Of a stretch of DNA of 22,287 nucleotides, positions 11,829 through 19,944 are shown in pieces. Positions within the stretch are counted from its first letter, which is position 1, and every line of letters starts with the position of its first letter. Source of the DNA: Candidatus Nomurabacteria bacterium (GTDB lineage: Bacteria; Patescibacteriota; Minisyncoccia; Phycocordibacterales; UBA9973); contig DAHVYC010000002.1 in assembly GCA_027327845.1 (NCBI GenBank), positions 1 to 22,287 of the forward strand, written 5' to 3'. Under the pieces are notes generated by a model. The model was not told where the DNA came from. It ran no database searches and worked only from the letters and a program-made list of their open reading frames with translations. The position numbers were made by a program, and so were the translations under genes.

Positions 11829-13946
11829 ATGAAAAAGAAAGAATATAGTATAGAAATTGGCGGGAAAACACTAACCGCTATTTTCTCAGACTTGGCAGAA
11901 CAAGCACAAGGTTCTGTTATATTAAAATACGGTGACACCGTAGTACTGGCTACAGCTTGCATGTCGCACGACAAGCAGGAAGGTTTGGGTTTTTTTAATC
12001 TTACGGTGGATTATATGGAAAAATTCTACGCCTCCGGTAAAATTTTGGGTTCGAAATTTATGCATAGAGAAGGAAGGCCTTCAGAAAGTGCAGTACTCGC
12101 CTCTCGAGTAATAGATAGGACATTGCGCCCGTTATTCGATCAATCTATCCGTCATGCGGTCCAGGTAATAACTACGGTAATAGCGCTAGGGGATGAAGAC
12201 CCGGTCGTATTATCCGTAAATGCCGCCTCTTTAGCCTTACTTGTATCCAATATACCTTGGAATGGTCCCGTGGGGGCTGTACGCATAGGTAAATATGGAG
12301 ACGAAACTTTAAGAATAAGTCCATCCCAGGGTCTGCGCTTAGGAGAAACAGAACATAAGTTTGACCTTACTGTATGCGGGAAAGACGGGAATATAAATAT
12401 GATTGAAGCGGAGGCGCATGAAGTAAATGAAGATGAATTAGAAGATGCACTGAAGGAAGCAAGTAAAGAAATAGGGAAACTTGAAGAATTTCAAAAGAAA
12501 ATTGTTTCCGAAATAGGGATAGAGAAAAGAATTATAGAGAAAGAAAAAATCTCTCCGGATTCCGAGAAATTATTTAATGAAAATATACTTCCCAAGATGG
12601 AAGAAGCCATATTTTCCGGTCCCGGAAAGGCAAAGATAGATGAATTGCACAATGTTTGGAATAAAATGGTTAAAGAATTTTATAAAGGCAAAGAAAGAGA
12701 AGATTTCTCCGTAGAGGATGACCTTTTTGACCAGACAGAGAATAAAATAATACACGAGAAGGCGATAAATGACGGCAAGAGAGCTGATAATAGAGCCATG
12801 GACGAACTTCGTGGACTTTATGTAAAAGCCGGTGGAGTTTCTCCCGTACTCCACGGCAGCGGTATTTTCTACCGAGGAGGAACGCATGTGCTCTCGGTAC
12901 TTACCTTGGCTGGTCCGGAAGAGAGACAGGCAATAGACGGTATGGAATTTAAAACAGAGAAAAGATTCATGCATCATTATAACTTTCCCCCTTACTCAAG
13001 CGGAGAAACCGGGCGCATAGGCACGACAGGGAGAAGGGAAATAGGGCATGGCGCACTTGCGGAGAAAGCACTGGCTATGGTATTGCCAAGTGTGACAGAT
13101 TTCCCTTACACCATAAGATTGGTTTCGGAATCGATGGCTTCAAACGGATCCACTTCTCAAGCTTCGATTTGCGCATCCACCTTGGCTCTTATGGATGGTG
13201 GAGTCCCAATAGTAGCTCCAGTGGCTGGTATTGCCATGGGTCTTATGTATGAGAATGACAATAAATATAAAATTTTGACGGACATACAGGGGCCGGAAGA
13301 TCATCATGGGGACATGGATTTTAAAGTTGCCGGAACAAGGAATGGAGTGACCGCTATTCAGCTTGATGTAAAAGTGGATGGTGTGCCTGTAAAAATATTA
13401 GGAGAAGCCATGAGACAATCAAAGAAAGCCAGACTTTCTATTTTGGACGAAATCGAAAAAGAAATTTCTGCTCCAAGAGATCATATTTCTCCAAATGCTC
13501 CGAAAATACTCATTATTAAAATAAAACAAGATCAGATAGGCATGGTGATAGGTAGTGGCGGCAAAACCATAAAAGAAATAAAAGAAAAAACCGGCGCTGA
13601 GATCACCATAGAAGACGACGGGACAGTGTATATAACAGGCAAGGAGGGCAGTGCGGAAAAAGCCAAAATGTTGATAGAAGAAATGACCCATGAGTTCAAG
13701 GTAGGAGAAATACTCAAGGGTGAAGTGATAAAAATAGCTGATTTTGGAGCGTTTGTGAGGTTGAATCCATTCAAAGACGGAATGGTGCATATCTCCGAGC
13801 TTGCACCTTTCCGAGTAGAGAGGGTAAGCGATATAATAAAGGAGGGCATGATAGTGCCGGTGAAGGTGATAAGAATAGATGAAGAAAGAGACAAGATAAG
13901 TTTGTCTATAAAAGAAGCGGATAGAAATTTCTTTGGCAAAAAATAA
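11829..13946 (+). CDS. pnp: Polyribonucleotide nucleotidyltransferase (PNPase)
   Basis: This 705-residue phosphorolytic 3'-5' exoribonuclease degrades mRNA and can add 3' tails. It has two RNase PH-like domains separated by a helical linker (about 210-320). A KH domain follows at about 557-615, with VIGSGGKTIKEI, and an S1 domain at about 623-695, with GEVIKIADFGAFV. Active-site signatures are present in the second RNase PH domain: FPPYSSGETGRIG near 386, GSTSQASICAS near 440, and the acidic DIQGPEDHHGDMDF near 484-497. The Val of the usual FPPYSVGE is Ser, and the usual GSSSMASVCG is altered to GSTSQASICA, but the key acidic residues remain. The gene is preceded by two hairpins and followed by a long RNA stem. 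Confidence 0.97.
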   Translation: MKKKEYSIEIGGKTLTAIFSDLAEQAQGSVILKYGDTVVLATACMSHDKQEGLGFFNLTVDYMEKFYASGKILGSKFMHREGRPSESAVLASRVIDRTLRPLFDQSIRHAVQVITTVIALGDEDPVVLSVNAASLALLVSNIPWNGPVGAVRIGKYGDETLRISPSQGLRLGETEHKFDLTVCGKDGNINMIEAEAHEVNEDELEDALKEASKEIGKLEEFQKKIVSEIGIEKRIIEKEKISPDSEKLFNENILPKMEEAIFSGPGKAKIDELHNVWNKMVKEFYKGKEREDFSVEDDLFDQTENKIIHEKAINDGKRADNRAMDELRGLYVKAGGVSPVLHGSGIFYRGGTHVLSVLTLAGPEERQAIDGMEFKTEKRFMHHYNFPPYSSGETGRIGTTGRREIGHGALAEKALAMVLPSVTDFPYTIRLVSESMASNGSTSQASICASTLALMDGGVPIVAPVAGIAMGLMYENDNKYKILTDIQGPEDHHGDMDFKVAGTRNGVTAIQLDVKVDGVPVKILGEAMRQSKKARLSILDEIEKEISAPRDHISPNAPKILIIKIKQDQIGMVIGSGGKTIKEIKEKTGAEITIEDDGTVYITGKEGSAEKAKMLIEEMTHEFKVGEILKGEVIKIADFGAFVRLNPFKDGMVHISELAPFRVERVSDIIKEGMIVPVKVIRIDEERDKISLSIKEADRNFFGKK

Positions 13947-13947
13947 A

Positions 13948-14063
13948 TTAAATTGTGAGAATCAAAAATTTCTGAGCCTTCTTGCCTACCGGCAGGCAGG
14001 CGCCCTCGGAGTCATAAAGACAGGGGACCCACAACTCTTAAAATTTTTATTTTTATAATTTAA
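13948..14063 (+). repeat. 116-bp structured inverted repeat after pnp
   Basis: Arms 13948-13971 and 14041-14063 form 23 consecutive base pairs as RNA on the plus strand, with one bulged C and three G-U pairs. All three G residues are on the 5' arm, which fits selection on plus-strand RNA. GAG/CTC continues the stem inward, and the core has a GC-rich hairpin, TGCC-TACC-GGCA. The 3' arm is T-rich and overlaps a TATAAT (14054-14059) that may serve the next gene. Confidence 0.7.
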
Positions 14064-14071
14064 TATTAATT

Positions 14072-14941
14072 ATGGAAAACGAAAATAAACTAAAAAGCAG
14101 AAATATAGAAACTTATACCGATGATATGGTTAAGGCCATTGAGGGCGGTAGTGGAGGCACGATAAAAAAAATGATTCACGAAGAAGAGGAATATGAGGAA
14201 GAGAAGAAGAATATATCTCCTAAGTCCAGAAAAAATAGACTTTTTATGATTCTTGGCATATTCCTTATCCTTTTATCTTTCGCCGTGCTTGTATTTTTTG
14301 TTTTTTTGAAAAAGAAAACGAGTACGACTACACTGGCTCCCCAAATATCGCAAATGATTTTCACGGATCAGACGGATTTCAAGGACATAGACGGATTGTC
14401 TCCCGATCAGATAGTAAATACGGTACTTAATCAGATAAATGAGTCGAAAGTAAAAACAGGCGGGATAGAAGGAGTGTATCTTATGAAAAACAAAACGATC
14501 ATAGGATTCAAAAATTTTATTTCTTCTCTAAAAAGCAGTTTAGATGGCGCAAATTTGAGCCCTATAAAAGATTCGTTTCTTTTAGGTGCGTATAATTCTG
14601 ATTTACAATCCGGAAATCCCGGCACTGGCTTTTTTGTACTCTTGCCGATAAATTCTTTTTCCGACACTTTCTCACTTATGAAAAATTGGGAAGGAAAGAT
14701 GCTAAGCGATCTGCACGGGTTATTCAAAATAGACATATCTCCCTCCACTAATTATCTATTTACAAAAGAATGGGAAGATGGAATCGTGGCAAATAAAAAT
14801 GCCAGAGTATTGAATGACAATAATGGGCACCCCGTATTGATGTATATATTTGTAGATAATTCTTATGTGGTAATAACTGACTCTGAAGGCGCTGCCAGAG
14901 AAGTAATCTTGCGCCTTAATTCAAGTAAAATAAGGAAATAA
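14072..14941 (+). CDS. Single-pass membrane protein of unknown function
   Basis: This 289-residue protein has a charged N-terminal segment with ETYTDDMVKAIEGG at about 13-26 and a run of Glu (HEEEEYEEEKK). One clear transmembrane helix lies at about 58-79, followed by a Lys-rich stop-transfer stretch, and then a soluble domain of about 205 residues. By the positive-inside rule the large domain would be outside, although Lys residues lie on both sides. I do not recognise a named domain; the N-terminal pattern reminds me of hypothetical proteins common in Parcubacteria. It is convergent with livF, whose stop lies 12 bases away, and no terminator is visible in that gap. Confidence 0.85.
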   Translation: MENENKLKSRNIETYTDDMVKAIEGGSGGTIKKMIHEEEEYEEEKKNISPKSRKNRLFMILGIFLILLSFAVLVFFVFLKKKTSTTTLAPQISQMIFTDQTDFKDIDGLSPDQIVNTVLNQINESKVKTGGIEGVYLMKNKTIIGFKNFISSLKSSLDGANLSPIKDSFLLGAYNSDLQSGNPGTGFFVLLPINSFSDTFSLMKNWEGKMLSDLHGLFKIDISPSTNYLFTKEWEDGIVANKNARVLNDNNGHPVLMYIFVDNSYVVITDSEGAAREVILRLNSSKIRK

Positions 14942-14953
14942 AGTAAGTAAAAA

Positions 14954-15673
14954 CTATATTTTTCCCATAAACACGCGTTCCAGTATGTCGCTGTTTTTTA
15001 TTTCTTCTCCCGAGCCCGTGGCCACGATTTTACCGTGCGATAAAACATAAGCTCTGTCCGTAATAGGCAATAGGGAGTGTAGATTATGTTCCACTACAAT
15101 GATGGCCATCTTTTGTGTTTCGTTTATTTCTTTTATTGTCTTGAATATTTCCTTCACTATCTTTGGAGACAAACCAAGGGTCGGCTCATCGAGAAGTAGA
15201 AGCCGTGGTTGCATCATGAGGCCTCGCGCTATTGAGACTAATTGCTGTTGTCCGCCGGATAGATTGCCTGCAAATTCAGAACGTTTTTCCTCGAGTGTAG
15301 GGAACAATTTAAATAAGTGTTCCATTCTGCGTTTGCATTCATTCTCATCATTCAGAGAGAATCCGCCTATCTCTATATTTTCTTCTACGGTTAAGCTGTT
15401 AAAAATTCTTCTGCCCTGTGGCACTAGCGATATCCCCATTTTGGGAAGTTCATGGGGCGAAGGATGGATTTTATCTCCTTCATACAATAGATCTCCGCTG
15501 TGTTTTATAAGACCGAAAATTGCCTTTAAAATAGTGGATTTGCCGGCGCCGTTAGGACCCATAAGTGCGACTATTTCTCCTTCGTCTATAAAAAGGGAAA
15601 TATCATGAATAATGTTCATTTCATAATATCCCGCATAAACATTTTTCAATTCCAATAAGCTGTTTTTTTTCAT
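14954..15673 (-). CDS. livF: Branched-chain amino-acid-type ABC transporter ATPase LivF
   Basis: This 239-residue ATPase has Walker A GPNGAGKST at 39-47, a Q-loop near 86 (VPQGRR), signature LSGGQ at 138-142, Walker B LLLLDEP at 158-164 and switch His in VVEHN near 195. The pattern LVPQGRRIFNSLTVEENI is typical of LivF. It would form a heterodimer with LivG on the cytoplasmic side and power amino-acid uptake by LivHM. It is the last gene of livHMGF and lies three bases after livG, so translational coupling is likely. Confidence 0.95.
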   Translation of the reverse strand: MKKNSLLELKNVYAGYYEMNIIHDISLFIDEGEIVALMGPNGAGKSTILKAIFGLIKHSGDLLYEGDKIHPSPHELPKMGISLVPQGRRIFNSLTVEENIEIGGFSLNDENECKRRMEHLFKLFPTLEEKRSEFAGNLSGGQQQLVSIARGLMMQPRLLLLDEPTLGLSPKIVKEIFKTIKEINETQKMAIIVVEHNLHSLLPITDRAYVLSHGKIVATGSGEEIKNSDILERVFMGKI

Positions 15674-15676
15674 AAT

Positions 15677-16411
15677 CTATTCTCCTAGATACGCTTCCAG
15701 AACGGCTCGCTCAGAGAGGACTTTTTCCGGGCGCCCTTCAGCCAGTAGTTTGCCGGCATCCATGACTATCAGATGGTCACATAGTTCTCTGATTATATTC
15801 ATATTGTGTTCGACCAATATTACTGTTTTGTTTTCATTTTTTAACTCTCTTATTATATTTTCTATTCTTTTTATCATTTCCGGAAAAAGTCCGGCGAATG
15901 GTTCATCCAGGAAAATTATATCTGCTTTTATAGCCAATATCCTTCCTATTTCGAGGAGTTTCTGCTGTCCGTAAGATAGATCTTTGGCATAACTGCCTCT
16001 TTTTTCATATAGGCCAACTTTTTTTAATACATCTTCTGCGCATTTTATATGATATTCTCCATGCCGTTCGAAGAGAGCAAAAAAAGGATTGCGTTCGGTA
16101 AGAACCACCAATATGTTGTCTATAACTTTCATTTGGTTGAACAGTCTGATTTGTTGGAATGTTCTGCCCGTCCCGTATATTTTGTTTTCCCAGGGGAGGA
16201 TTTTCTTTCTTTTAGCTCCTGAAAAGAAGATTTCTCCTTTATCGTAATTATAGAACCCGGACAAGATATTTATAAGAGTGGTTTTTCCGCTTCCATTTGG
16301 TCCCACTATTCCCGTTATTTTTCCCTCCTCGATAGACAAAGAAAGATTATCAACGGCATGTATACCATCGAAAAATTTTATTAATCCTTTTGTTTCTATT
16401 ACTTGTTTCAT
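15677..16411 (-). CDS. livG: Branched-chain amino-acid-type ABC transporter ATPase LivG
   Basis: This 244-residue ATPase has Walker A GPNGSGKT at 37-44, signature LSYGQQ at 145-150 and Walker B IIFLDEP at 165-171, with LVEHNM near 199. TGRTFQQIRLFNQMKVIDNI matches the LivG-type Q-loop region. Its start overlaps the end of livM by four bases (ATGA), a sign of coupled translation. The protein is the partner of LivF. Confidence 0.95.
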   Translation of the reverse strand: MKQVIETKGLIKFFDGIHAVDNLSLSIEEGKITGIVGPNGSGKTTLINILSGFYNYDKGEIFFSGAKRKKILPWENKIYGTGRTFQQIRLFNQMKVIDNILVVLTERNPFFALFERHGEYHIKCAEDVLKKVGLYEKRGSYAKDLSYGQQKLLEIGRILAIKADIIFLDEPFAGLFPEMIKRIENIIRELKNENKTVILVEHNMNIIRELCDHLIVMDAGKLLAEGRPEKVLSERAVLEAYLGE

Positions 16412-17274
16412 AGATTGTATTTTCCAAATATGCCCTTAGGACGGTAGAGCATAAGAAATATTAAAATAAGTCCGTAAATACATTGTCGCATAAGCCCGGA
16501 GATTTCATCCGGAAATCCTATAAATCTTAATGACTCGGGTATCAATATGAGAAGCAGGGCTCCCATTAGGGCGCCTCTGTTTGTGGCTATACCGCCCAAT
16601 ATTATCATAGCCCACAGGAGTATTGATTCGTTGACCGTAAAAAGCGTAGGGTCTATAAAAGTCAGATAACTGGCGAAGAGTACTCCTGCCAGCGACGAGA
16701 GTGACGCCCCTATAGTAAAAGATGCAAGCTTGTAGGTGGAAACTTTGTATCCAAAAATTTTTAAGGCTTCCTCGTCCTCTCTTATTGCATTAAGCGCTCG
16801 GCCAAACGAAGAACGAGAAATAAAATAACATATGATAGCCACTATCAGCAAAACAAATACAGCCAACCATATAAAAGATTCCGGAGTGAGAAGAGTGATC
16901 CCGAACATATGAGGTTTTGATATCCCGGCAATACCTAAGGATCCGCCTGTAAGAGATGTCCAGTTTTTTGCCACGGTGTTAAATATCATGAGAAACCCCA
17001 ACGTTGCCAAAAGAAAATAATCATCCCGGAATCGGGCGAAACTTGTTCCCAGTATCATGGCTATGACAGCTGTTATAAGCGGTGCTGCCACTAATGCGAT
17101 TGTAATATTAAGGCCTAAACTAGTAGAAAAAATTCCGGCTACGTATGCACCGATCCCATAGAAGGCAGCGCCTGCTATGGTAAGAAGTCCGGTTTCTCCC
17201 ATTACCAGATTTTGAGCCAGGGCGAGTATGCCGTAAATAGATACAATTATTGCTATGTGAAAAATATAATCCAT
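16408..17274 (-). CDS. livM: Branched-chain amino-acid-type ABC permease LivM
   Basis: This 288-residue permease has about eight to ten hydrophobic segments. Family features include NLVMGETGLLTIAGAAFYGIGAY near the N-terminus, GRALNAIREDEEALKIFGYKV as the cytoplasmic coupling loop that contacts the ATPases, and IILGGIATNRGALMGALLL. It pairs with LivH to form the membrane channel. Its start overlaps the livH stop by one base, so the two are translated together. Confidence 0.94.
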   Translation of the reverse strand: MDYIFHIAIIVSIYGILALAQNLVMGETGLLTIAGAAFYGIGAYVAGIFSTSLGLNITIALVAAPLITAVIAMILGTSFARFRDDYFLLATLGFLMIFNTVAKNWTSLTGGSLGIAGISKPHMFGITLLTPESFIWLAVFVLLIVAIICYFISRSSFGRALNAIREDEEALKIFGYKVSTYKLASFTIGASLSSLAGVLFASYLTFIDPTLFTVNESILLWAMIILGGIATNRGALMGALLLILIPESLRFIGFPDEISGLMRQCIYGLILIFLMLYRPKGIFGKYNL

Positions 17275-18137
17275 TATCTTTTTAAAATACCCTCAGGTCT
17301 TACCAGGAGCACGATTATAAGCACTACAAAAGGAACTGCTTGTTCCCAACTTCCACCAAAGATAAGAACAGTTAATTTCTGGGCAATAACAAGCACAAAT
17401 GCTCCCAGTATTCCACCCCAGAAACTTTTCATGCCTCCGAGTACCGCTACGACTATTATAGGAAGTATATAAAAAAGACCAGCATATGGATTGATCCCTA
17501 CTTCGAATCCTTCTCCTATCCCTCCTATGCCGGCAAGAATACCGCTTATCATATAAACCCACATTGTTATATTGGAAGTAGAAATTCCGACTAGTTCTGA
17601 CATTTCTCTATCATTTTCTATAGCGCGCATAGCCCGCCCGAATCTCGTTTTGTAATATATGATAGCTAAAGCAATTATCAAAACCGGAGTAACTATAAAA
17701 GTAGCCAGCTGTACATAACTCAAAGCCCCACCCAGGATATTTACGGTGGAAACATCGCTTAAGTGTCGGGCCACTATAGTAGCTTGATTTCCGAAGATTA
17801 TGCCAATTATCGCTGAAGTGGCGATTAGAAGTCCGAACGAGGAAATCAATAATATGAAATTACTGGCCTTCCTCTTAAAAAGTGGTTCAAAAATAAATTT
17901 GTTTGATAATACAAAGTATAAGCCCGACAGAGCGAGGCTTATAACAATTGCCAGAAAAAATGGTACGAGGTACATGCGGTAAAGTAGAAACATAGCATAC
18001 CCCCCGACTAAAAAAGCACCCCCATAGGCGACATTAAAAAACTTTGAGCTCCTTAATATGAATCCGAAACCGACAACAAGTAAAGAATAAAACATTGCTG
18101 AAGATAGTATATATAGAGTTGTTTGCCATAACACCAT
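17274..18137 (-). CDS. livH: Branched-chain amino-acid-type ABC permease LivH
   Basis: This 287-residue permease has multiple membrane segments. The N-terminal region VVGFGFILRSSKFFNVAYGG matches LivH, where an NFA(H/Y)G-type motif is usual. GRAMRAIENDREMSELVGI is the coupling loop, and VVAVLGGMKSFWGGILGAF is the conserved C-terminal segment. It is the first gene of livHMGF and is separated from livK by a strong hairpin. A TATAAT at 18161-18156 on the minus strand overlaps that hairpin and might give an extra promoter. Confidence 0.94.
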   Translation of the reverse strand: MVLWQTTLYILSSAMFYSLLVVGFGFILRSSKFFNVAYGGAFLVGGYAMFLLYRMYLVPFFLAIVISLALSGLYFVLSNKFIFEPLFKRKASNFILLISSFGLLIATSAIIGIIFGNQATIVARHLSDVSTVNILGGALSYVQLATFIVTPVLIIALAIIYYKTRFGRAMRAIENDREMSELVGISTSNITMWVYMISGILAGIGGIGEGFEVGINPYAGLFYILPIIVVAVLGGMKSFWGGILGAFVLVIAQKLTVLIFGGSWEQAVPFVVLIIVLLVRPEGILKR

Positions 18138-18159
18138 AATTTTTCTCTTAAAGAAATTA

Positions 18160-18193
18160 TAACAAAACGGGCTTTATTTAGCCCGTTTTGTTA
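18160..18193. terminator. Strong hairpin between livK and livH
   Basis: TAACAAAACGGGCT (18160-18173) pairs perfectly with AGCCCGTTTTGTTA (18180-18193) around the loop ttattt, giving 14 base pairs. On the minus strand it follows livK and has a TTTTG/TTAT tail. Partial termination here would give more binding protein than permease, as is common for ABC systems. Confidence 0.85.
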
Positions 18194-18201
18194 CTAAAGA
18201 G

Positions 18202-19335
18202 TTATTTACTTAATTCTACCGGCTTTCCGTCTTTCACAATTTTTACCACATAGTTTGCCGATGCCGGGTCTCCATTCTCATCAAATTTTATTTCTTTTGC
18301 TGATACTCCGCCCTTATAATCTGTCTTATACATCGCATCTTTTATAGCGGTTTTGTCAGTAGAGCCTGCTCTGTTTATCGCCTCGGCTACGATCTTTGTG
18401 GCATCATAAGCGTAGTTTGAACAGTATATCAGGTCATCTTTGCCAAGCTTTTCTTTCATTGCCTGCTTGAATTGATCATTTGAGTTTGTACCCACTACCG
18501 TATACATTGCGCCGTCTCCGATTTTCCCGAGTTCACTCCAAACCTTTGTGTCATCCCAAGCATCTGCTCCGAAGAATTGAGCTTTAATACCGAGATCATG
18601 AGCTTGTTTAAGTCCGGCGATTGATTGGTCTGTGTAAGATATGAAGTATACTGCATCCGGATTTTTTGATTTGATTTCCGTCATCTGGGTTTTCAAATCC
18701 TTTGTGTTCGGATCGAAGGTGTCGGATGAAAGTATTTTTCCTCCTAATTTAGTGAAGGCGTCAGTAAAGGATTTATTTAGGCCGTCCCCCCAATCATTTT
18801 TAGCAGTAAGTACCGACACTTTTGTTTTTCCTTCCTTCATAAGATATTCTGCCGCATATTTTCCTTGGAAAAGGTCAGACGGAACATCCCTGAATATATA
18901 ATCCCCAGAGTTTGTAAGGAGTGGGCTGGTTGAGCAATAAGCTATCTGGGTGGTCTTCGATGCTTCAGAGATAGGAGCAGCGCCCAAAGATGCTCCAGAG
19001 CATACTCCTCCGACCACAGCCACTACTTTATCAGTATTGATAAGTTTCGAGACAGCGTTCGCCGCGCCAGCTCCAGTACACATATCATCCTCATATACCA
19101 TTTCTAACTTTTTTCCTAAGACACCGCCTGATTTATTTATCTCATCAACGGCTATAGAGACTGCTGCCTGAGCATTTTCCCCCATGTTTGCTATTTCTCC
19201 GGTCATTGGACCCAAGAAACCGACTTTTATGACGTTCGAAGAATTCTCAGTACTCTTCTTGTTAAGAGAGGCAAGACCCCATACCACGAGAATAGCCACG
19301 ATAACCCATGCAATAATTTTTCCTGTTTTACTCAT
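18202..19335 (-). CDS. livK: Leu/Ile/Val-type substrate-binding protein, membrane-anchored
   Basis: This 377-residue type I periplasmic-binding-protein fold (Peripla_BP_6 type) captures the ligand outside the cell for LivHMGF. The mature part starts IKVGFLGPMTGEIANMGENAQ, a typical LivJ/LivK opening, and continues with VVAVVGGVCSGAS and PDAVYFISYTDQ. The N-terminus has one hydrophobic helix at about 7-23 with no lipobox Cys. It may act as an uncleaved membrane anchor in a single-membrane cell or be a signal peptide. The ligand cannot be told from sequence; branched-chain amino acids, other amino acids or amides are possible. TATAAA lies six bases before the ATG. Confidence 0.93.
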   Translation of the reverse strand: MSKTGKIIAWVIVAILVVWGLASLNKKSTENSSNVIKVGFLGPMTGEIANMGENAQAAVSIAVDEINKSGGVLGKKLEMVYEDDMCTGAGAANAVSKLINTDKVVAVVGGVCSGASLGAAPISEASKTTQIAYCSTSPLLTNSGDYIFRDVPSDLFQGKYAAEYLMKEGKTKVSVLTAKNDWGDGLNKSFTDAFTKLGGKILSSDTFDPNTKDLKTQMTEIKSKNPDAVYFISYTDQSIAGLKQAHDLGIKAQFFGADAWDDTKVWSELGKIGDGAMYTVVGTNSNDQFKQAMKEKLGKDDLIYCSNYAYDATKIVAEAINRAGSTDKTAIKDAMYKTDYKGGVSAKEIKFDENGDPASANYVVKIVKDGKPVELSK

Positions 19336-19341
19336 ATATTT

Positions 19342-19347
19342 TTTATA
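19342..19347 (-). promoter_or_regulatory. -10 element of livK
   Basis: Minus-strand TATAAA is followed by six bases and the ATG at 19335. The surrounding DNA is almost all A and T, so the match is weaker evidence than for other genes here. Confidence 0.35.
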
Positions 19348-19458
19348 AAAATTAATAATTAGACCTTTTTAAAACAAACTACTTAAATTGTAATACAAAA
19401 TGATGTAAAATCAAGTCTATATATTTATTTGCAGTTGCTTTTTAAAATTAACATGTTA

Positions 19459-19508
19459 GTCTTTAGGTACCTGTCCCGTACCACATTTTGATTGCGGGGC
19501 ATAAAGAC
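19459..19508 (+). promoter_or_regulatory. Two-part hairpin upstream of the DksA-like gene
   Basis: GTCTTTA (19459-19465) pairs with TAAAGAC (19502-19508), and TGTCCCG (19472-19478) pairs with CGGGGCA (19495-19501) with one G-U pair. A 6-base bulge, ggtacc, lies on the 5' side and the loop has 16 bases. GTACC occurs again in the loop. It lies about 30 bases before the ATG in the 204-base gap after livK and may be a leader structure. Confidence 0.5.
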
Positions 19509-19539
19509 GAAGATTATTAGTTAAAATTTTTGTACTGAA

Positions 19540-19896
19540 ATGTTAGATAAAAAGAAAATAAAAGAAAAGCTTGAAAAAGAAAGGGATATTTTACTGGAAC
19601 AAATACAAGATATAGGTAAATTAAATCCTGAAACCAATGAATGGGAGGCCACTCCCGAGGAGCTTCCTTCTAGAGAATCAGATCAAAATGATATGGCTGA
19701 TAGATTTGAAGATTTTGAAGAGAGAAGCACTATGATAAAAGTGTTGGAATCCAGGCTAAATAGCATTTTAAGCGCTCTTAAAGGTATAAACAGAGAATCC
19801 TTTGGAAAATGCGAAGTATGCAAGAAAGATATTGAAATGGATCGCATGGAAGCGAATCCAGCTGCTAAAACTTGCAAAAAACATTTGAACGGGTAA
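19540..19896 (+). CDS. DksA/TraR-type zinc-finger protein
   Basis: This 118-residue protein has a long charged helical N-terminal region (about 1-85), likely a coiled coil, then a zinc finger with C91, C94, C112 and H115 (CEVC...TCKKH). DksA-family proteins reach into the secondary channel of RNA polymerase and alter transcription initiation, often with ppGpp. Here the fourth ligand is His rather than Cys. The acidic tip residues of true DksA cannot be placed with certainty, so a role equal to DksA is not shown. It is followed at once by an AT-only hairpin terminator, then by comM. Confidence 0.85.
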   Translation: MLDKKKIKEKLEKERDILLEQIQDIGKLNPETNEWEATPEELPSRESDQNDMADRFEDFEERSTMIKVLESRLNSILSALKGINRESFGKCEVCKKDIEMDRMEANPAAKTCKKHLNG

Positions 19897-19926
19897 AAAA
19901 ATAAAAATTATTCTTTTTATTTTTTT
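19895..19926 (+). terminator. AT-only intrinsic terminator after the DksA-like gene
   Basis: A 13-base-pair stem of A and T (19895-19907 and 19914-19926) with loop ttattc ends in a T run. The first A overlaps the stop codon. The stem is weak in GC but its symmetry and position support termination. Confidence 0.65.
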
Positions 19927-19932
19927 ATAAGC

Positions 19933-19938
19933 TATAAT
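19933..19938 (+). promoter_or_regulatory. -10 element of comM
   Basis: TATAAT ends six bases before the ATG at 19945. Together with the terminator just upstream, this gives comM its own, probably leaderless, transcript. Confidence 0.55.
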
Positions 19939-19944
19939 GTTCTC

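Noticed and set aside
12570..13939. Minus-strand reading frames of 120-135 codons inside pnp
   Set aside because: They are antisense shadows of a strongly conserved gene with no family features or start signals.
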